Shown here: piece after piece, positions 1 to 11,850 of the stretch
How positions within the stretch are numbered: the stretch's first letter is position 1
Layout: every line of letters begins with the position of its first letter
Assembly (NCBI RefSeq): GCF_024166365.1
Contig: NC_064820.1
Span: forward strand, 147,394,001 to 147,458,000
Source: Elephas maximus indicus
Taxonomy: Eukaryota > Chordata > Mammalia > Proboscidea > Elephantidae
Length of the DNA stretch: 64,000 bases
Direction: 5' to 3'
Translations under genes and position numbers: made by a program
The notes under the pieces: generated by a model
What the model was told of the DNA's origin: nothing
The model's database searches: none
The model's input: only the letters and a program-made list of their open reading frames with translations

Positions 1-486
1 CCCAAACCCCAGTGCTGTACCCTTTAGAAATCTGTAATATAATGTCTACAGGATGTGGCTCACAATTCTGGGGGGAAAATGTCATCTTAAGGAATTTCGT
101 GCATGTTTTATTTTTTCTGCTTTCTTAGAGATAGATGACCCCAAAATGAGGTCCAAACTTTGGTTCCTTCAAATTGTGTCAAAAAGAATAGTATTGCATG
201 AGGAATATAGCTATCATAGAGTAAGAACTAAAGTTCTAGTTTTCTAGAAAGAAAAATCTTTGCTGATGCAAGTGTCTGTATATATGGAATAACAACCTTA
301 AAAACACCACCGTAGAAGAAGAAGCCAATACAGTTTGCCACCTGACAAAATGGTTGGAATTTATAGTTGGATAAGACCTTATAGATCAGGTAATCCAACT
401 TTCTGATTTTAGAGGAAAGGAAGAAAAGGTCCAAACATGGTAAGTGAATTACCTAAGGACCTTAGCAAGTTAGCTTGTATGATTGT

Positions 487-1131
487 TATTATTTTAAGTT
501 TTTATTGTGCTTTAAGTGAAAGTTTACAAATCAAATCATTCTCTCATACAAAAACTTACATACATCCTGCTGCATACTCCCAATTGCTCTCCCCCTAATG
601 AGACAGCCCACTCCCTCCCTCTGCTCCTTCCTTTTGTGTCCATTTTGCCAGCTTCTGACCCCTTCTACCCTCTCATCTCCCCTCCAGGCAGGAGATGCCA
701 ACGTAGTCTCAAGCATCCACCTGATCAAGAAGCTCACTCCTCACCAGCATCCCTCTCCAACCCATTGTCCAGTCCAATCCCTGTCTGAAGAGTTGGGTTT
801 GGGAATGGTTCCTGTCCTGGGGCAACAGAAGGTCTGGGGACCATGACTACCGGGGTCCTTCTAGTCTCAGTCAGACCATTAAGTCTGGTCTTTTTACTAG
901 AATTTGGGGCCTGCATCCCACTGCTCTCCTGCTCCCTCAGCGGTTCTCTGTTGTGTTCCCTGTCAGGGCAGTCACCGGTTGTAGCCGGGCACCACCTAGT
1001 TCTTCTGGTTTCAGGCTGATGTAGTTAGTCTCTGGCTCATGTGGCCCTTTCTGTCTCTTGGGCTCGTAATTACCTTTTGTCCTTGGTGTTCTTCATTCTC
1101 CTTTGATCCAGGTGGGTTGAGACCAATTGAT
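487..1131 (-). mobile_element. L1 3' UTR fragment, 5'-truncated
   Basis: On the minus strand the element ends with the L1 terminus (CTTTCACTTAAAGCACAATAAAAA read in reverse at about 496-524). It contains the hallmark block CAGACCATTAAGTCTGGTC at about 874-892 and the CTTGGGCTCGTAATTACC block near 1057. The same blocks recur in the large L1 copies at 47.7 and 56.8 kb. Homology stops near 1131, so only the 3' UTR was inserted. No coding sequence is present. Confidence 0.85.
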
Positions 1132-3536
1132 GTGAGTCTACCTTTCCTAAATGCTCCATTTAAATGCTGTCAGTTGATCACAAAAATATCAGGGATCCAT
1201 AATAGGTTCTTCTTGCTAAATATACTCAGGATCTTGATGTCCATTGAGATTGGTCATAGGTCTCATTACTTGTTAAATCATCACCTAGATTGATCTATTG
1301 AAACTGTAAAAATCAAGCCCTTCAAGTTGCTTGAGAAGGCCAGAAGGAAAATGTTATGTTATATACAGCTTGTAGCTACCATTCTCACTGCTTAGTTCGG
1401 TACCCAGTACCCAGTATTTTCGTGGAAGTGTCTCTCTCGTAGGTGTTTTTTTTTCCCCCCAGATAAAGAAGGCTTGTTAAATTTGGGAAGAGTTATTTCA
1501 TAGGAAATTAAATCTTTGTAAATCCTCTATCACATTTCCACACTTGCCAGTTCTCTGGCAAATGATGGCTTCTGAATGCTGTAGGAAAGGTTTCTTATAA
1601 GCAAATGATTCTGTGATTTATACATACTCATCTTTTTATTTTTGAATCAGGTAAGAGAAACTTGTGTTTTCTTTTTATATTTGTCTGTGGGTGACGTTGC
1701 TGGTTCTCAGACTCAGAATGGTACTTATAATGATTTTTTTTTTTTCACTTCACCTGATGAGAATGTTTTCTTGGGTGCAGTCAATGACTCTGCAACTTTA
1801 AAAACACAACCAGTGATGCTGGCCAGGTGCTGGAGAGTTGCTTAGTGATCAGTGACTGTTACATCTTAGGTTTGGTATGCTCAGTGGTGTCTAATCATGT
1901 CATGTGCTTGGGAACCATGAAAGAATTTTCTTTTCAAGTCTTAGTGCATCATTTTTTCTGACATTGATCAAAGGTTAGAAGGCTACTATTACATATGTAA
2001 CTAGGATATTCATAACTGTCTTACGTTCTTAATCTTTTGGCTATTTGGTTGAAATATATCTACGCCTCGAAAGCATAATATCCTTTAACCTACCACTGCA
2101 GAGTTAAAATGAATTTTATGTGAAATATTTAGTTGTGGACCACATCTTCAGCTTTTTATACGCCACAGTGGTTGTGTTTTTTTCCCCCTTCCATTGTCTG
2201 ATAGTGAGGTCATTTTCAGTCCTCTGAGAAATTCTATTCCCAGCCAGATGCGGCTCATATATTAAAAGTAGCACCTGTGGCTAATATCACAGCAGCTTAC
2301 CATAAATTTACATGGTAACTAGGATTATATCTGTCAAGACTGTTAAAAAACATCTAGATTTAATTTGATTTCCAGTATTGGAGAAGCTATCCAACATTTT
2401 GCTTCATAACTATATTTTAAAAGTTAAAAATCACTCCATTGTTAAGTTTTATAGCACTCCTAGTGCCCATTAAGTTGATTTGTTCAATGGAGGTCAGAGT
2501 AAAGCAACTTGGCTACATTAAGATCGGAAACCAACCCATTTGTGACAAATTTAGTCCTTTCGTGTGAATCTTCTCAACGTCTCTGCACTGATTGGATTCA
2601 GGTGCAGCTTATGTCAGTAGCATTTAACCTCAAAAGAATGAGCAATGTGATTTGGTTGTTGTAAATTATAAAGCATTTTGCCTTTGCTTGTTTTAATGTA
2701 AGTGTTGACTCTGCTGCCCCACTCCTGGCTGCTCCACTGCATTGGCCTATAAACGACTGGTTTGGTTTTAAAGACATCTCGGAAAATTGGGGTACATGCC
2801 CTTGTCCCTCTCCTCCTTTATGTGACCTCTCCTAAACTGCTTTATTCCCCCATTATCCTTTGAGTCATCTCCCACATGTTATGATTTGCACACCTGCAGT
2901 TATAAAATTATTTTGGGGTGCCATTATATCATGTTGTTCACCAACTTTCCAGCATTTATGAATACAATAATGATTCACCATAAATCACAATAATTTACAA
3001 GTGCCAGAGAATCTGTTCCTATAAATAAGAATTAAATGATGAATTTCTTTGGTGTCCTCCCATTTGACATGGGTCCTTAAAAAGAAACTGGTAATGTGTT
3101 TCTCTGTATTTATTTGCAAAAATTAATTCACAGTCGAGACTGAATTAAAGTATAAGTTCACCCTTCTGAACATTTAGTGTTTTAAAAGTTGTATGGAAAT
3201 CGAAACTAAGTTTCTTGATTAGTAGTTGTAATTGCCTCAGCAATAACCTTGCTCCTGGATGAGACAATCGTTAAGTTTGAACCCAGAAGTTAGAGCATCA
3301 CACAGCAACTCAGCACAGGGTCTGTAACCACGAATGCACGTGTCCACTTTGCGTTGGAACTCAGTGTAGAGGCACTTCCTGCTCTGTCGATCGTCTCTTT
3401 GGAGGGAAATATGTAAGTTTCTTTGAGCCGGAGCCGCACCAAGAAAGTGGAACAGCGGCAAAGAATTACTATGCAGAAAAAGTTGTGGCAATGAAAAAAA
3501 CAATTAGGAGTGAGGCTAAAATTGTATACATTTTAT
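1132..3536. other. unique intronic sequence
   Basis: No gene or recognisable transposon was seen here. The sequence is AT-rich with short homopolymer runs, for example T runs near 1449 and 1733. A GAATCAG/GTAAG string at 1646-1656 looks like a splice donor but has no open coding frame before it. Confidence 0.5.
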
Positions 3537-3810
3537 ATTATTGTTGTTAGGTGCCGTTGAGTCAGTTCCAACTCATAGTGACCCTATGAATGAAACACTG
3601 CCTGGTCCTGTGCCATCCTCACAATTGTTGCTGTTTTGAGCCTGTTGTTGGAGCCGCTGTGTCAGGCCATCTTATGGAGGGTTTTTCTCTTTTTCGCTGA
3701 CCCTCCTCTGCTTTACCAATCGCCTCATATGCATGTGAAAGTTAGACGATGAATAAGGAAGTCTGAAGAAGAATTGATGCATTTGAATTATGGTGTTGGC
3801 TATGGTGTTG
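3537..3810 (-). mobile_element. RTE (BovB-clade) LINE fragment with 5' inversion
   Basis: Positions 3540-3720 are the RTE 3' end in minus orientation, starting with the TTGTTGTTAGGTGCC tail. From about 3717 the sequence switches to plus-strand RTE coding sequence, matching the HACESWTMNKEDRRRIDAFELWCW-type stretch seen at 42.5 kb. The inverted piece lies just upstream of the 3' piece in element order, with a short gap. This is the signature of a twin-primed, 5'-inverted insertion. It is non-coding now. Confidence 0.8.
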
Positions 3811-3926
3811 GTGTTAGTGTGTCACCAGGTGTAATTAATCACTTACTGATATGAGAAAACGAGTAATTTGGAGCCTTGTGATTTTTTTTTTTTTTGGTAA
3901 ATTATGAAATCTCTTCTTTATTTGTA

Positions 3927-4108
3927 AAAAAAAAAAAAAAACAAAAAAAAACCAAACCCAATGCCGTCGAGTCGAATCCAACTCATAGCGACCCTATAAG
4001 ACAGAGTACAACTGCCCCATAGAGTTTCCAAGGAGTGCCTGGCGGATTCGAACTGCCGACCCTTTGGTTAGCAGCCGTAGCACTTAACCATTACACCACC
4101 AGGGTTTC
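3927..4108 (-). mobile_element. AfroSINE, with target-site duplication
   Basis: Minus-strand tRNA-derived SINE. The box-B-like GTTCGAATCC appears as GGATTCGAACTGCC at about 4044 and the head as ACCACCAGGGTTTCC at 4095-4109. The 3' tail is an A-rich run (T-rich in element sense). CTTTATTTGTA at 3916-3926 is repeated at 4109-4119, an 11-bp target duplication that fixes the boundaries. Confidence 0.9.
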
Positions 4109-4239
4109 CTTTATTTGTATACCTGGGATAAATTTAGTTCCTTGGGTAACTTAGGTGCCCAACTTGTGAATCTGAATTGCTGCTGCTGTTTGTACTTGAA
4201 CATATGTGGAGGAAGGGGTAAAATTACAAAGTGAATGTG

Positions 4240-4435
4240 CCCAGCACCAGTCTCTCACAAAAGCCTTTCTTGATTGTATTCTCCTCTTAATAGCTCTTCA
4301 TGGTGGCCTTTCTGCCCTCTTCCACTCATTCTGAGCTTTTTGAGGGACTGGGATGGTGTCCCAGGGTCCAGAGTCCAGGAAGGCCCTTGGTACATAGCAT
4401 AGCAGCAGATTGGTAAATGTGTATCACAAACTTTC
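4240..4435 (+). mobile_element. L2 LINE 3' fragment (degenerate)
   Basis: The sequence shows the ancient L2 3'-end word order: AAAGCCTTTCTTGATTG, then GAGCTTTTTGAGGG-ACTGGGATGGTGTC, then CCTTGGTACATAGC. It is heavily mutated and short. The assignment is from motif recognition only. Confidence 0.5.
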
Positions 4436-4796
4436 ATGAGCAGGCTATTAGAAAGATTGTGGATTTTCCACATATTTCAAAAGTTTCAGATCTTGTATGG
4501 AAAGCAGAAACATCAGAAATTGGTAACTTGTTTTGCTGTCCCTGATTCTTTTTCTCCTCTGTCTTCCATTGCAGTTAGAAGAATGCATGACGTTGCTTCT
4601 AAAGGTATCTTTTGATGCACTGAAGGGGACAGGAATCAGGAGGTTGCTGGCAATGAGGCTACCTCACCATGTAGCCAGCTGCCTTCACCAAAACCTGTTT
4701 GCTATTGCCTCATGGGAGACTCTACAGCACTGAATTTAGCCCACAAAGGGCCTCAGAGTTGTGTCTGCCCCATGGTCAACAGACACAACCTTAAAA

Positions 4797-4946
4797 CTTG
4801 CTGTTGAATCAATTCCGACTCACAGTGACCCTATAGGACAGAGTAGAACTGTCCCATAAAGTTTCCAAGATGTGGCTAGTGGATTTGAACTGCTGACCTT
4901 TTGGTTAGCAGCTGTAGCTCTTAACCACTGTGCTATCAGCGCTCCA
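4797..4946 (-). mobile_element. AfroSINE, with target-site duplication
   Basis: Minus-strand copy running from the TTGCTGTTGAATCAATTCC tail to the GCTATCAGCGCTCC head. It is flanked by ACACAACCTTAAAA at 4783-4796 and ACACAGCCTTAGAA at 4947-4960, an imperfect 14-bp target duplication with two mismatches, so this is an older copy. Confidence 0.88.
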
Positions 4947-4960
4947 ACACAGCCTTAGAA

Positions 4961-7900
4961 AGCTGATTTTTTTTAGAACAGAATTAAAACTTATTATAGA
5001 ATTCCTGGTCATTCTCAGAGAGAAGCATCATTTCTCCTCAGCTCAGAAATGAGTTAAATCTAAAATAATCATTGAAGTGCACAGTGCCAGCTCTTATCAT
5101 TTATTAATGCCATTTTACCTTAGGTGGTTCAGATTTGGGAAAAATGGCTATTATTTAAACCCAAATGGACCAATTTTGTAGAGCTCTATTTTTTTTATGT
5201 ATATAAAGGGCATGCATTGGCTCATAAGGCAATATTTAGCTTGATTTCTTCAAAAGTAACATCCCTTGTTGAAAAATGAAAACTATGATATTAATTGCAT
5301 TTTTAGTTAGAATTTTGTTTTAAGCCATGTAAGATAGGCAGTGTCATGTAACTGGTTTTTCAGATTATAGTTTTTGAGTAAATTATATATTTCTTCTAAT
5401 GAAAGTATTATTTGGCAAATTTTAGCTGTTATAGTTGCTGTTGGATGAGCAAATATTGTATTTTTGTGCAAATAACACATACCCTGCACATTTGTTTGCT
5501 AACTAACTGTCCCTGTGCGAGGTATTTTTGTAGGTGCTACTCTGCCAATATTTTTTACATGTTGCTGTAAAAAAAATTAGCATAGCACGCTTACGAAAAT
5601 AACCTCATTGGGGGAGGGCATGGTTGGCAAACAAATGTAGACGGCATGTGTTATTTGCGTAAAAACATGGTATATCCATTTTACAAGGAAAAAAATTTTC
5701 ATCATTTCTATCAACAAGCATTTATCTTTTAAATACATGCAGCTTTCCCTTCACTAGATTATTAAACGTAAGTTTATTTTAAAAATATATCACATTCTAA
5801 TCACTTTTTTGTTCTATAGAGACTGCGTTATAAATCTCTTCTAATATTGCAATATTCTGGGATTATACTTAAGACTGAATTCTGTTGGTAAATGTTGAGA
5901 AGAAGCAAAGAAGAAAGTTACAATACATTGCCTATTTACAAATTAACCATTACCTGCCGAAAGCACATCAGACCCACACAGCGGACATCCGCTAATCCAG
6001 TGGTGAGCCGTTCCGGGCTCTAATGCACACTGTTTTACACGTTAACGGTTTTGAAGTTCCAGGCCAAAGCTGACCTTTCACATACGCGCCATTCACAGTA
6101 GGAATCTCCAGTCATTGCTTCCTGTCAGAATGGATTATGGTGACACAGCCCAGAGCTCACTTTGGCTGCAATTAAGTTTTTGATCAGAATTATTTCGTTC
6201 ACAAACAATCACATTTGTTAAAATGTTACATCTGCCCTGAAAACCACTGGCAGCCTCTCAGTTTATCAGTGTGTTGTGAGTGTAATTCTCATTTGTTTTT
6301 CATAAAATGGCAAACCATGTTATATATATGTTATTTAATTTTTTTTTTTTTTTTTCCTTTTACTGGTTTCTGCCTTTTATTTCATTGGGTTTGGAAGGAA
6401 ACTATGTCTTGAAATTGGTACGAAGCTCCTTGAAGACTTTTGGGAATTTGAATGAAATTGTTTTTGGTGCAGAGCAAAATTACCCAGTTGGGAGCCAAGA
6501 CTCAAATATTATTTCCCAAAATTGCTAGTGGTGTTTCCATGTTTCTCACACGAGGAAACGTTTTAGCTTTGTGAGGGTGGGGGTTTGAGGTTTTGATTCT
6601 TGGTCTGCAGTTCCTGCAAACTCATGCCTATGATGTTGCTGCCTTTCAGTATTAATCATAACGCACATCACCAGATCCATCACTCTTGCTGCAGACTGTG
6701 GGTGTCAGAAGGGAAACCAGCTTTGGCTTTATTAGCCTCTTCTCTCTTGGTTCTTTGACTTGCTTTTAACAGTAATTTTCTCACTAATAAGTGGCAGCAG
6801 AGATATACGGAAGTAGCTTTTTCACTGACTGAGTACTTTGTGTCCGTAATATGATGTGGATATCAGTGGAATTTTTTGCATTTTATGCCTGATTTTCACT
6901 ATATTACGAGGGTATTTGTCTTTTGTGAAGAAGAGTCTTTTTACATGGTACTTCTATGTGTTGGGAGGGGTACTTTGGGAACACAGGATTGGAGTCTGGG
7001 TTAGGGTTTGACTTAGAATGGGAATCACCCTTTAATTTGACTTTGTGTGAGAGCAAAGATGAGAAAGCTGACACAGGCAGTGGTAGGGAGGCAGGAAGGG
7101 ACAGAATTAAGAGGCTGTGAAGTTGGGGAAGGCTGGAATGCTTGAATGTCTGAGACGTTTAGAAATTTTAATTACTTTAAAAAAGTATATATTTATAATT
7201 CTGTTAAAGAAATTTATTACCAGGTTTTAAAATATTACATTAAAACCCAAACCGTTTCCCATTTATTTTGACGTAACCAAACTCATTTATTACTAACTCG
7301 TAAAATTACAAGTAGCAAAAGAAAGGTGTTGTACCAAAAAAGTCTCTTTATTTAGCTATAATTTTTTAAGCTTTTTAATAAAGTAGGATCTAACAATACT
7401 CCTAAAATCCAAAGGCTTTACTTAAATGGCCGTACTAATTTATCTTAACATTCATTTTCTCTATTTTCAAGACTTGTGAGCAGATTTTTTAAAAAAACTG
7501 AATCCATTATTAAAACTGGGTTTTTAGTATTTTTAAGAATATCACATTTGAAATATACCTGACCATAAAGGAAGCACATTTAAAGAAAATACTGAACAGC
7601 ATTGGATTTTGAGAGAAAACACCAACCTGGAACTTTTCCAGATTGGCAAACCTTAGTTTCTTTAAGCTGTCACCATTCAGTGCTGCCCTGTCTTCTTAGA
7701 AGGTGGTACACAAACAGAAGGTGGCTGGGCAGAATTAGTAAACTGTTACAAACTCATGATAATGTAGTTGTTTTCTAGCTTTCAGGTTTTGTTGTTTTTG
7801 TTATTTGACAATCTGAAAAATTTAAAACTTTGAATCCATGATCTGTTATATCCATATAATGTGTGGGGGACATCTGCTGGGTCACGGGGTGGGGGTGGGG

Positions 7901-10107
7901 GGCGTCCTCCTTACCCTTGGAAGCAGGTTTTCCTGAAATCTGAGGCAGTCAGGAGAAAACAGTGGTGCACAGTGCCCGCATCTGTGCAAAAAAAAAAGAG
8001 TCCACTCAAGTCCTGTGCAGCATCTACCACGTGTAGGCACAGCTCCTGGCCTAAGACCTTAAATGCATTTAAGGAAGGCAATGGGGGTCTGACCCATAGC
8101 CTGCTGTCTACGACAAGCAGCAGCTTCACATGAAGCATGTTAAGAAGGTTCAAAAGTACTCTTTCTACAAAGGCTGAGATAGACATCTGTGACATGGCGT
8201 CTGCTCTCACAATACATGAAACTGAAAGATAAATTGGACACTTAACCACCTTAAAGTTTTACTGGAGCTTGTAAAAACACTTCTAAGGCCCCAACTACAG
8301 CATGTATGCCAGACAGAGACCTCTAGATTCTCTCCCAATTACCATGAAAAAACAAACCCTCACTTCGTAAACAACATGACTGCTGGCCTGGGAAGTCCCA
8401 ATTCGGTGATATGAGAAGAATAATTTTTTATTGGCCTGAAACCTAGCGTTCTTCTCCTTACATTGGTCATGAAGGCATGCAGTGGGGGCCATTAGCCATT
8501 CCCTTCCTCCCATGGATGGGGAAGCCAAGGCTGAGAGGGAGAAGAAGTTATCCAAGGTGGCGGAGGGAGGCCTGCACCCCAAGCACTTGCCCTTGTCGGT
8601 TCATGGATTTTCTGTATCACAGGACTACTCGGGCACTTTCCCAGAACATTCTACCTTGGCCCAGAGAAATTTCAAGATAAAGCAGAGTGCATGATTTATA
8701 GAGAAAATGATTTTAAACTCTAAACATTGTAAGACACACTATTCTGAGCCTCAGGGATTTAAGCCCGGTGACTGCTCTGGCCCCTGCCAGTTCCAACCCT
8801 CTTGGTCTCTTGAGGCATCGGGCTCTAGATTGTATACTTCTTCAGAATCACCCCCAATTTATTTCTGACCTCACACCACTTCCCATATTCACAACTCAGC
8901 ATATTTTTTATTTTGCTACAGCCCTGGATTTGTAACCCTGGATAGTTCTCAAGGTTTCCATGAAGAATACATCTTAGAACACTAGCCTAGGCATGGCTTC
9001 CGAGTTTGGGCTGGGAGCTTGAGGTAAGATTAGGCAGGCCACAGGACAATGGAGACTTTGACCTCATTATGAAACCCTATAAATATCATAATTTTGAAAA
9101 TTTAAGATGTGGAATTTCAGAGCAGTACTCTTTGTGTGTGTATGTTGTTTTTTTAGCACCAAAGATAGAAATATATAAAGCTCTTTTGCATCCCTTGGCC
9201 TTCTCATAGCCCCTCTGTGAGTGGTTTTCTCTTGGAGGAATGTGGGAGCTGAGTGTGGAGGTTGGCTGGCATGCCTACGGTCACACATGTGGCTGGAAGA
9301 GATATTTTGAGGATATTCCCAGAGGAGTCTACTCTGGGGGTTTTTTCACAGCGCACACTGCTTGCACGTTGGAGGATTTGGTTACAACGTCCCTGCCATT
9401 TTCATGTTTGTTGCGTAGAATATTTGCTGTAATAGGTTCAGTTACCATTGTTGTTGGCATGGCAGACTATTACCTGAAGTAATTTGTTGCTTTAATAGGT
9501 GCTCGGCTAAAGAGGGCTTTATCATATTATCTAATATGTTAACTGGGCATAGAAAAAAAGATTAAAAAAAAAAAAGCCTTTTTTTATCCCATAAACCCCC
9601 AATTATACAATCACTCCTCTATTTTTACCCCTGGAACTCTTTTCAACATGTGTTGGTAGAGAATCCAAAGAATCTTTATGTTCAGGGGGCCTGGCTTAAA
9701 AAGATATATTTGACATATGTGTCTCTCTTTACATGACTGAAGCATTTACAGGAAATCATTTCTAAAAGAGAAGGCCATCCACCCTGTGAGATTATGCAGC
9801 TTCTCAAAATAAGAAAACCATGGAGCCTCATGGAAAATGAGTGGGATGCTTAATAATATGAGAAGATTCAGGATACAAAATTAAACAAACATTATCTTCA
9901 TAATTATGGCAAAAAGGGCATGGGGAAAAATAAAAACAAAATATATAATAGTTATTTCTTCTTTTTCTAAATCTTCTATAAGCTTTATTTTTCTCTTACA
10001 ATTAATTTTAAATAAAAATCTCAGAGGACTTTATTTGCTATAATTAGCTTTTAGGTAAAAGAAGTAAGTGGAAAAAGTATAATCTGACATGAGGGATTTG
10101 TACCTAA
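4961..10107. other. unique intronic sequence
   Basis: Long stretch of the PCBD2 intron with no exon or well-preserved transposon. A CpG-containing block at about 5940-6160 and a G-rich block at 7861-7910 stand out from the AT-rich background and are described separately. Confidence 0.5.
7879..7902 (+). other. G-quadruplex motif
   Basis: Four G tracts of 3, 4, 5 and 6 bases are separated by loops of 4, 1 and 1 bases (GGG-TCAC-GGGG-T-GGGGG-T-GGGGGG). A further GGGGG tract lies at 7865-7869. This satisfies the usual G3+N1-7 rule on the transcribed (RNA-sense) strand of PCBD2. Folding and function are inference. Confidence 0.65.
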
Positions 10108-10219
10108 ACACACACACACACACACACACACACGGGACAAACTTGAATTTGAACACACACACACACGGGACAAACTTGAATTTGAAAACACACACACACA
10201 CAACAAACTTGAATTTGAA
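10108..10219. repeat. compound minisatellite: (CA)n alternating with a 20-bp unit
   Basis: A CA run at 10108-10133 is followed by three copies of ACAAACTTGAATTTGAA, two of them preceded by GGG, each separated by a shorter CA run. The last copy runs directly into a MIR, and the unit resembles the MIR head. It looks like local tandem amplification of a MIR edge together with its CA tract. Confidence 0.85.
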
Positions 10220-10385
10220 GCCCAGCCTCACTTCTTGTGAGGTGTGTGACCCTGGACGAGTGATTTAACCTCTCTGAGTCTCATTCTCTTCTTTATAAAA
10301 TGGGAATGATAAACCTGTTTGCAGGGTTTTAGTCAGCGCCTCATGTGGAGTAGTTATTTTATAAATGCTCATGGTGTTTCCCCTT
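10200..10385 (+). mobile_element. MIR SINE
   Basis: The ancient MIR core is readable as TGTGTGACCCTGGACGAGTG, ATTTAACCTCTCTGAGTCTC and AAAATGGGAATGATAA. It is on the plus strand. The 5' end merges with the CA/minisatellite block. Confidence 0.8.
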
Positions 10386-10854
10386 TTCCTTCTTTGTCCC
10401 CAGTATTGAACAGTGAGAATCAGTGGCCCAGGTAATGGCCTTGAGATACAATAAGATCCCTAGTCACCAAGAATCAGGTATGCTCAGAAGGTGCTCCTTG
10501 ATCGCAAAAGAGTCTACTTGTAGGTGTTTCTGTGTACAAGATGAAAATAAAAAAAGTAATTTATAGTGAAAGCTGAAATAATCAGAAAGTAATCAGAAGC
10601 ATCCTGTTCCTTGTGCATACTAGTTGATGATGGTATTATTATTTAGTATCAGCTAATATTCTTTTTCATTGAACATTACTGTGGGTGCCAGGGTACTGTG
10701 CTATGTGATGGATACACACCATCTCCTTGTACCCAGATGGGAATCTTAATCCAGGTTTTAAATTCTTAGTTTGATACTCTTTCAACATTTTACTGCACTG
10801 CTTTGATAGAGTGTATTTTTAAAATGTTCTATTCCTCTTGAATGTTTCCAAAAA

Positions 10855-11035
10855 ATAAGAATTTAGATAAATTAACAATTTATGCATTCCTTTGTTGATG
10901 GGCAACTTAGATCGCTTCCAGTGTTCATCAATACTGTCAGTCGTGTAACAAGCAGAACTGTATCTTTTTGTGTACAAGTGTGAGAGTTTCCCTAGGATAT
11001 AAACCTAGAAATAGAATTGCTGGGATAAACCCTCT
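10855..11035 (-). mobile_element. ancient L1 ORF2-end fragment
   Basis: In reverse, the sequence carries words typical of the 3' part of mammalian L1 ORF2: TTGTTGATGGGCAACTTAG, then a degenerate 'aacaagcagaactgt' block, then AGGATATAAACCTAGAAATAGAATTGCTGG. It is short and diverged. Confidence 0.65.
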
Positions 11036-11499
11036 GATATACAGATTAATAAAAAATGAAGGTCCAGGATTGTGAGAAGGTCAGGGCTTGGTGATAGTCA
11101 CATTGTAGCTCAGTGACATCTCTCCGTGTCATTGTAGAACCCTACCTGTGCACAAGGCCGTAGTAACCCATAGTGACCTAAGGCCTCAGGAATTAAGAGC
11201 AACATGAGCTGATTTTGAAGTGGCTCCGGAAATCTGGGAAGGTGCATAAGAAGCAAAGATCACTGAAACATGAATTAGCAAGTAGGCCCTCAGTCCAAGC
11301 TGTGAGTGCTTTGGAGCAAAAAGAGCCATTCTTTAGCAGCATTCCCTGTTGATAATGCTAACTTGGAGTGTCACCAATAATACTGCAGATTCGTAATCTT
11401 TTACCTTATTTTTTTTTTTTTTTAACTTGGCTGAGGGTGTTTTATTTTCTCAAAACCCTCTTCCTTAAGCTAAGTTTTATTGTATTTCTGTTGACTGCC

Positions 11500-11850
11500 A
11501 GCATTTCTTTTTTTGTGTGCTTTAGATGTTGGTTTACACAGCAAATTAATTTCTCATTAAACAATTAATACACATACTGTTTTGTGACATTGGTTGCCAA
11601 CCCCACAATGTGTCAACACTCTTCCCTTCCCGACCTTGAGTTCCCCATTACCAGCTTCCCTGTCTCCTCTTCGCTTCTCATCCTTGCCCATGGACTGATG
11701 TGCCTATTTAGTCTTATTTTGTTTGGTGGGCCTGTCTAATCTTTGGCTGAAGGGTGAACCTCAGGAGTGATTTCAGTACAGAGTTAAAAGGGTATCCAAG
11801 GACCAGACTCTCAGGATTTCTCCAGTCTTTGTCAGACCAGTAAGTCTGGT
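11500..11850 (-). mobile_element. L1 3' UTR fragment, older subfamily
   Basis: The minus-strand 3' end begins near TGTGTGCTTTAGATG and continues through a block containing TTTTGTGACATTGGTTGCC. Near 11820-11850 it reaches the AGTCTTTGTCAGACCAGTAAGTCTGGTC block, where a second L1 tail starts. This suggests the L1 at 11851 inserted into or beside it. Confidence 0.7.

Noticed and set aside
1640-1660. End of the missing PCBD2 exon (AATCAG/GTAAGAG)
   Set aside because: The preceding sequence has no frame resembling the expected SERDAIYKEFSFHNFN-type peptide.
7861-8700. Small genes on either strand
   Set aside because: Overlapping short frames in GC-richer DNA. None has a recognisable domain.
10108-10219. 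CRISPR-like spaced repeats
   Set aside because: The units alternate with CA runs in a mammalian intron; this is a minisatellite.
10440-10485. Second candidate for the missing PCBD2 exon (AATCAG/GTATGC)
   Set aside because: The frame ending in Asn-Gln has a stop close upstream and no resemblance to the family.
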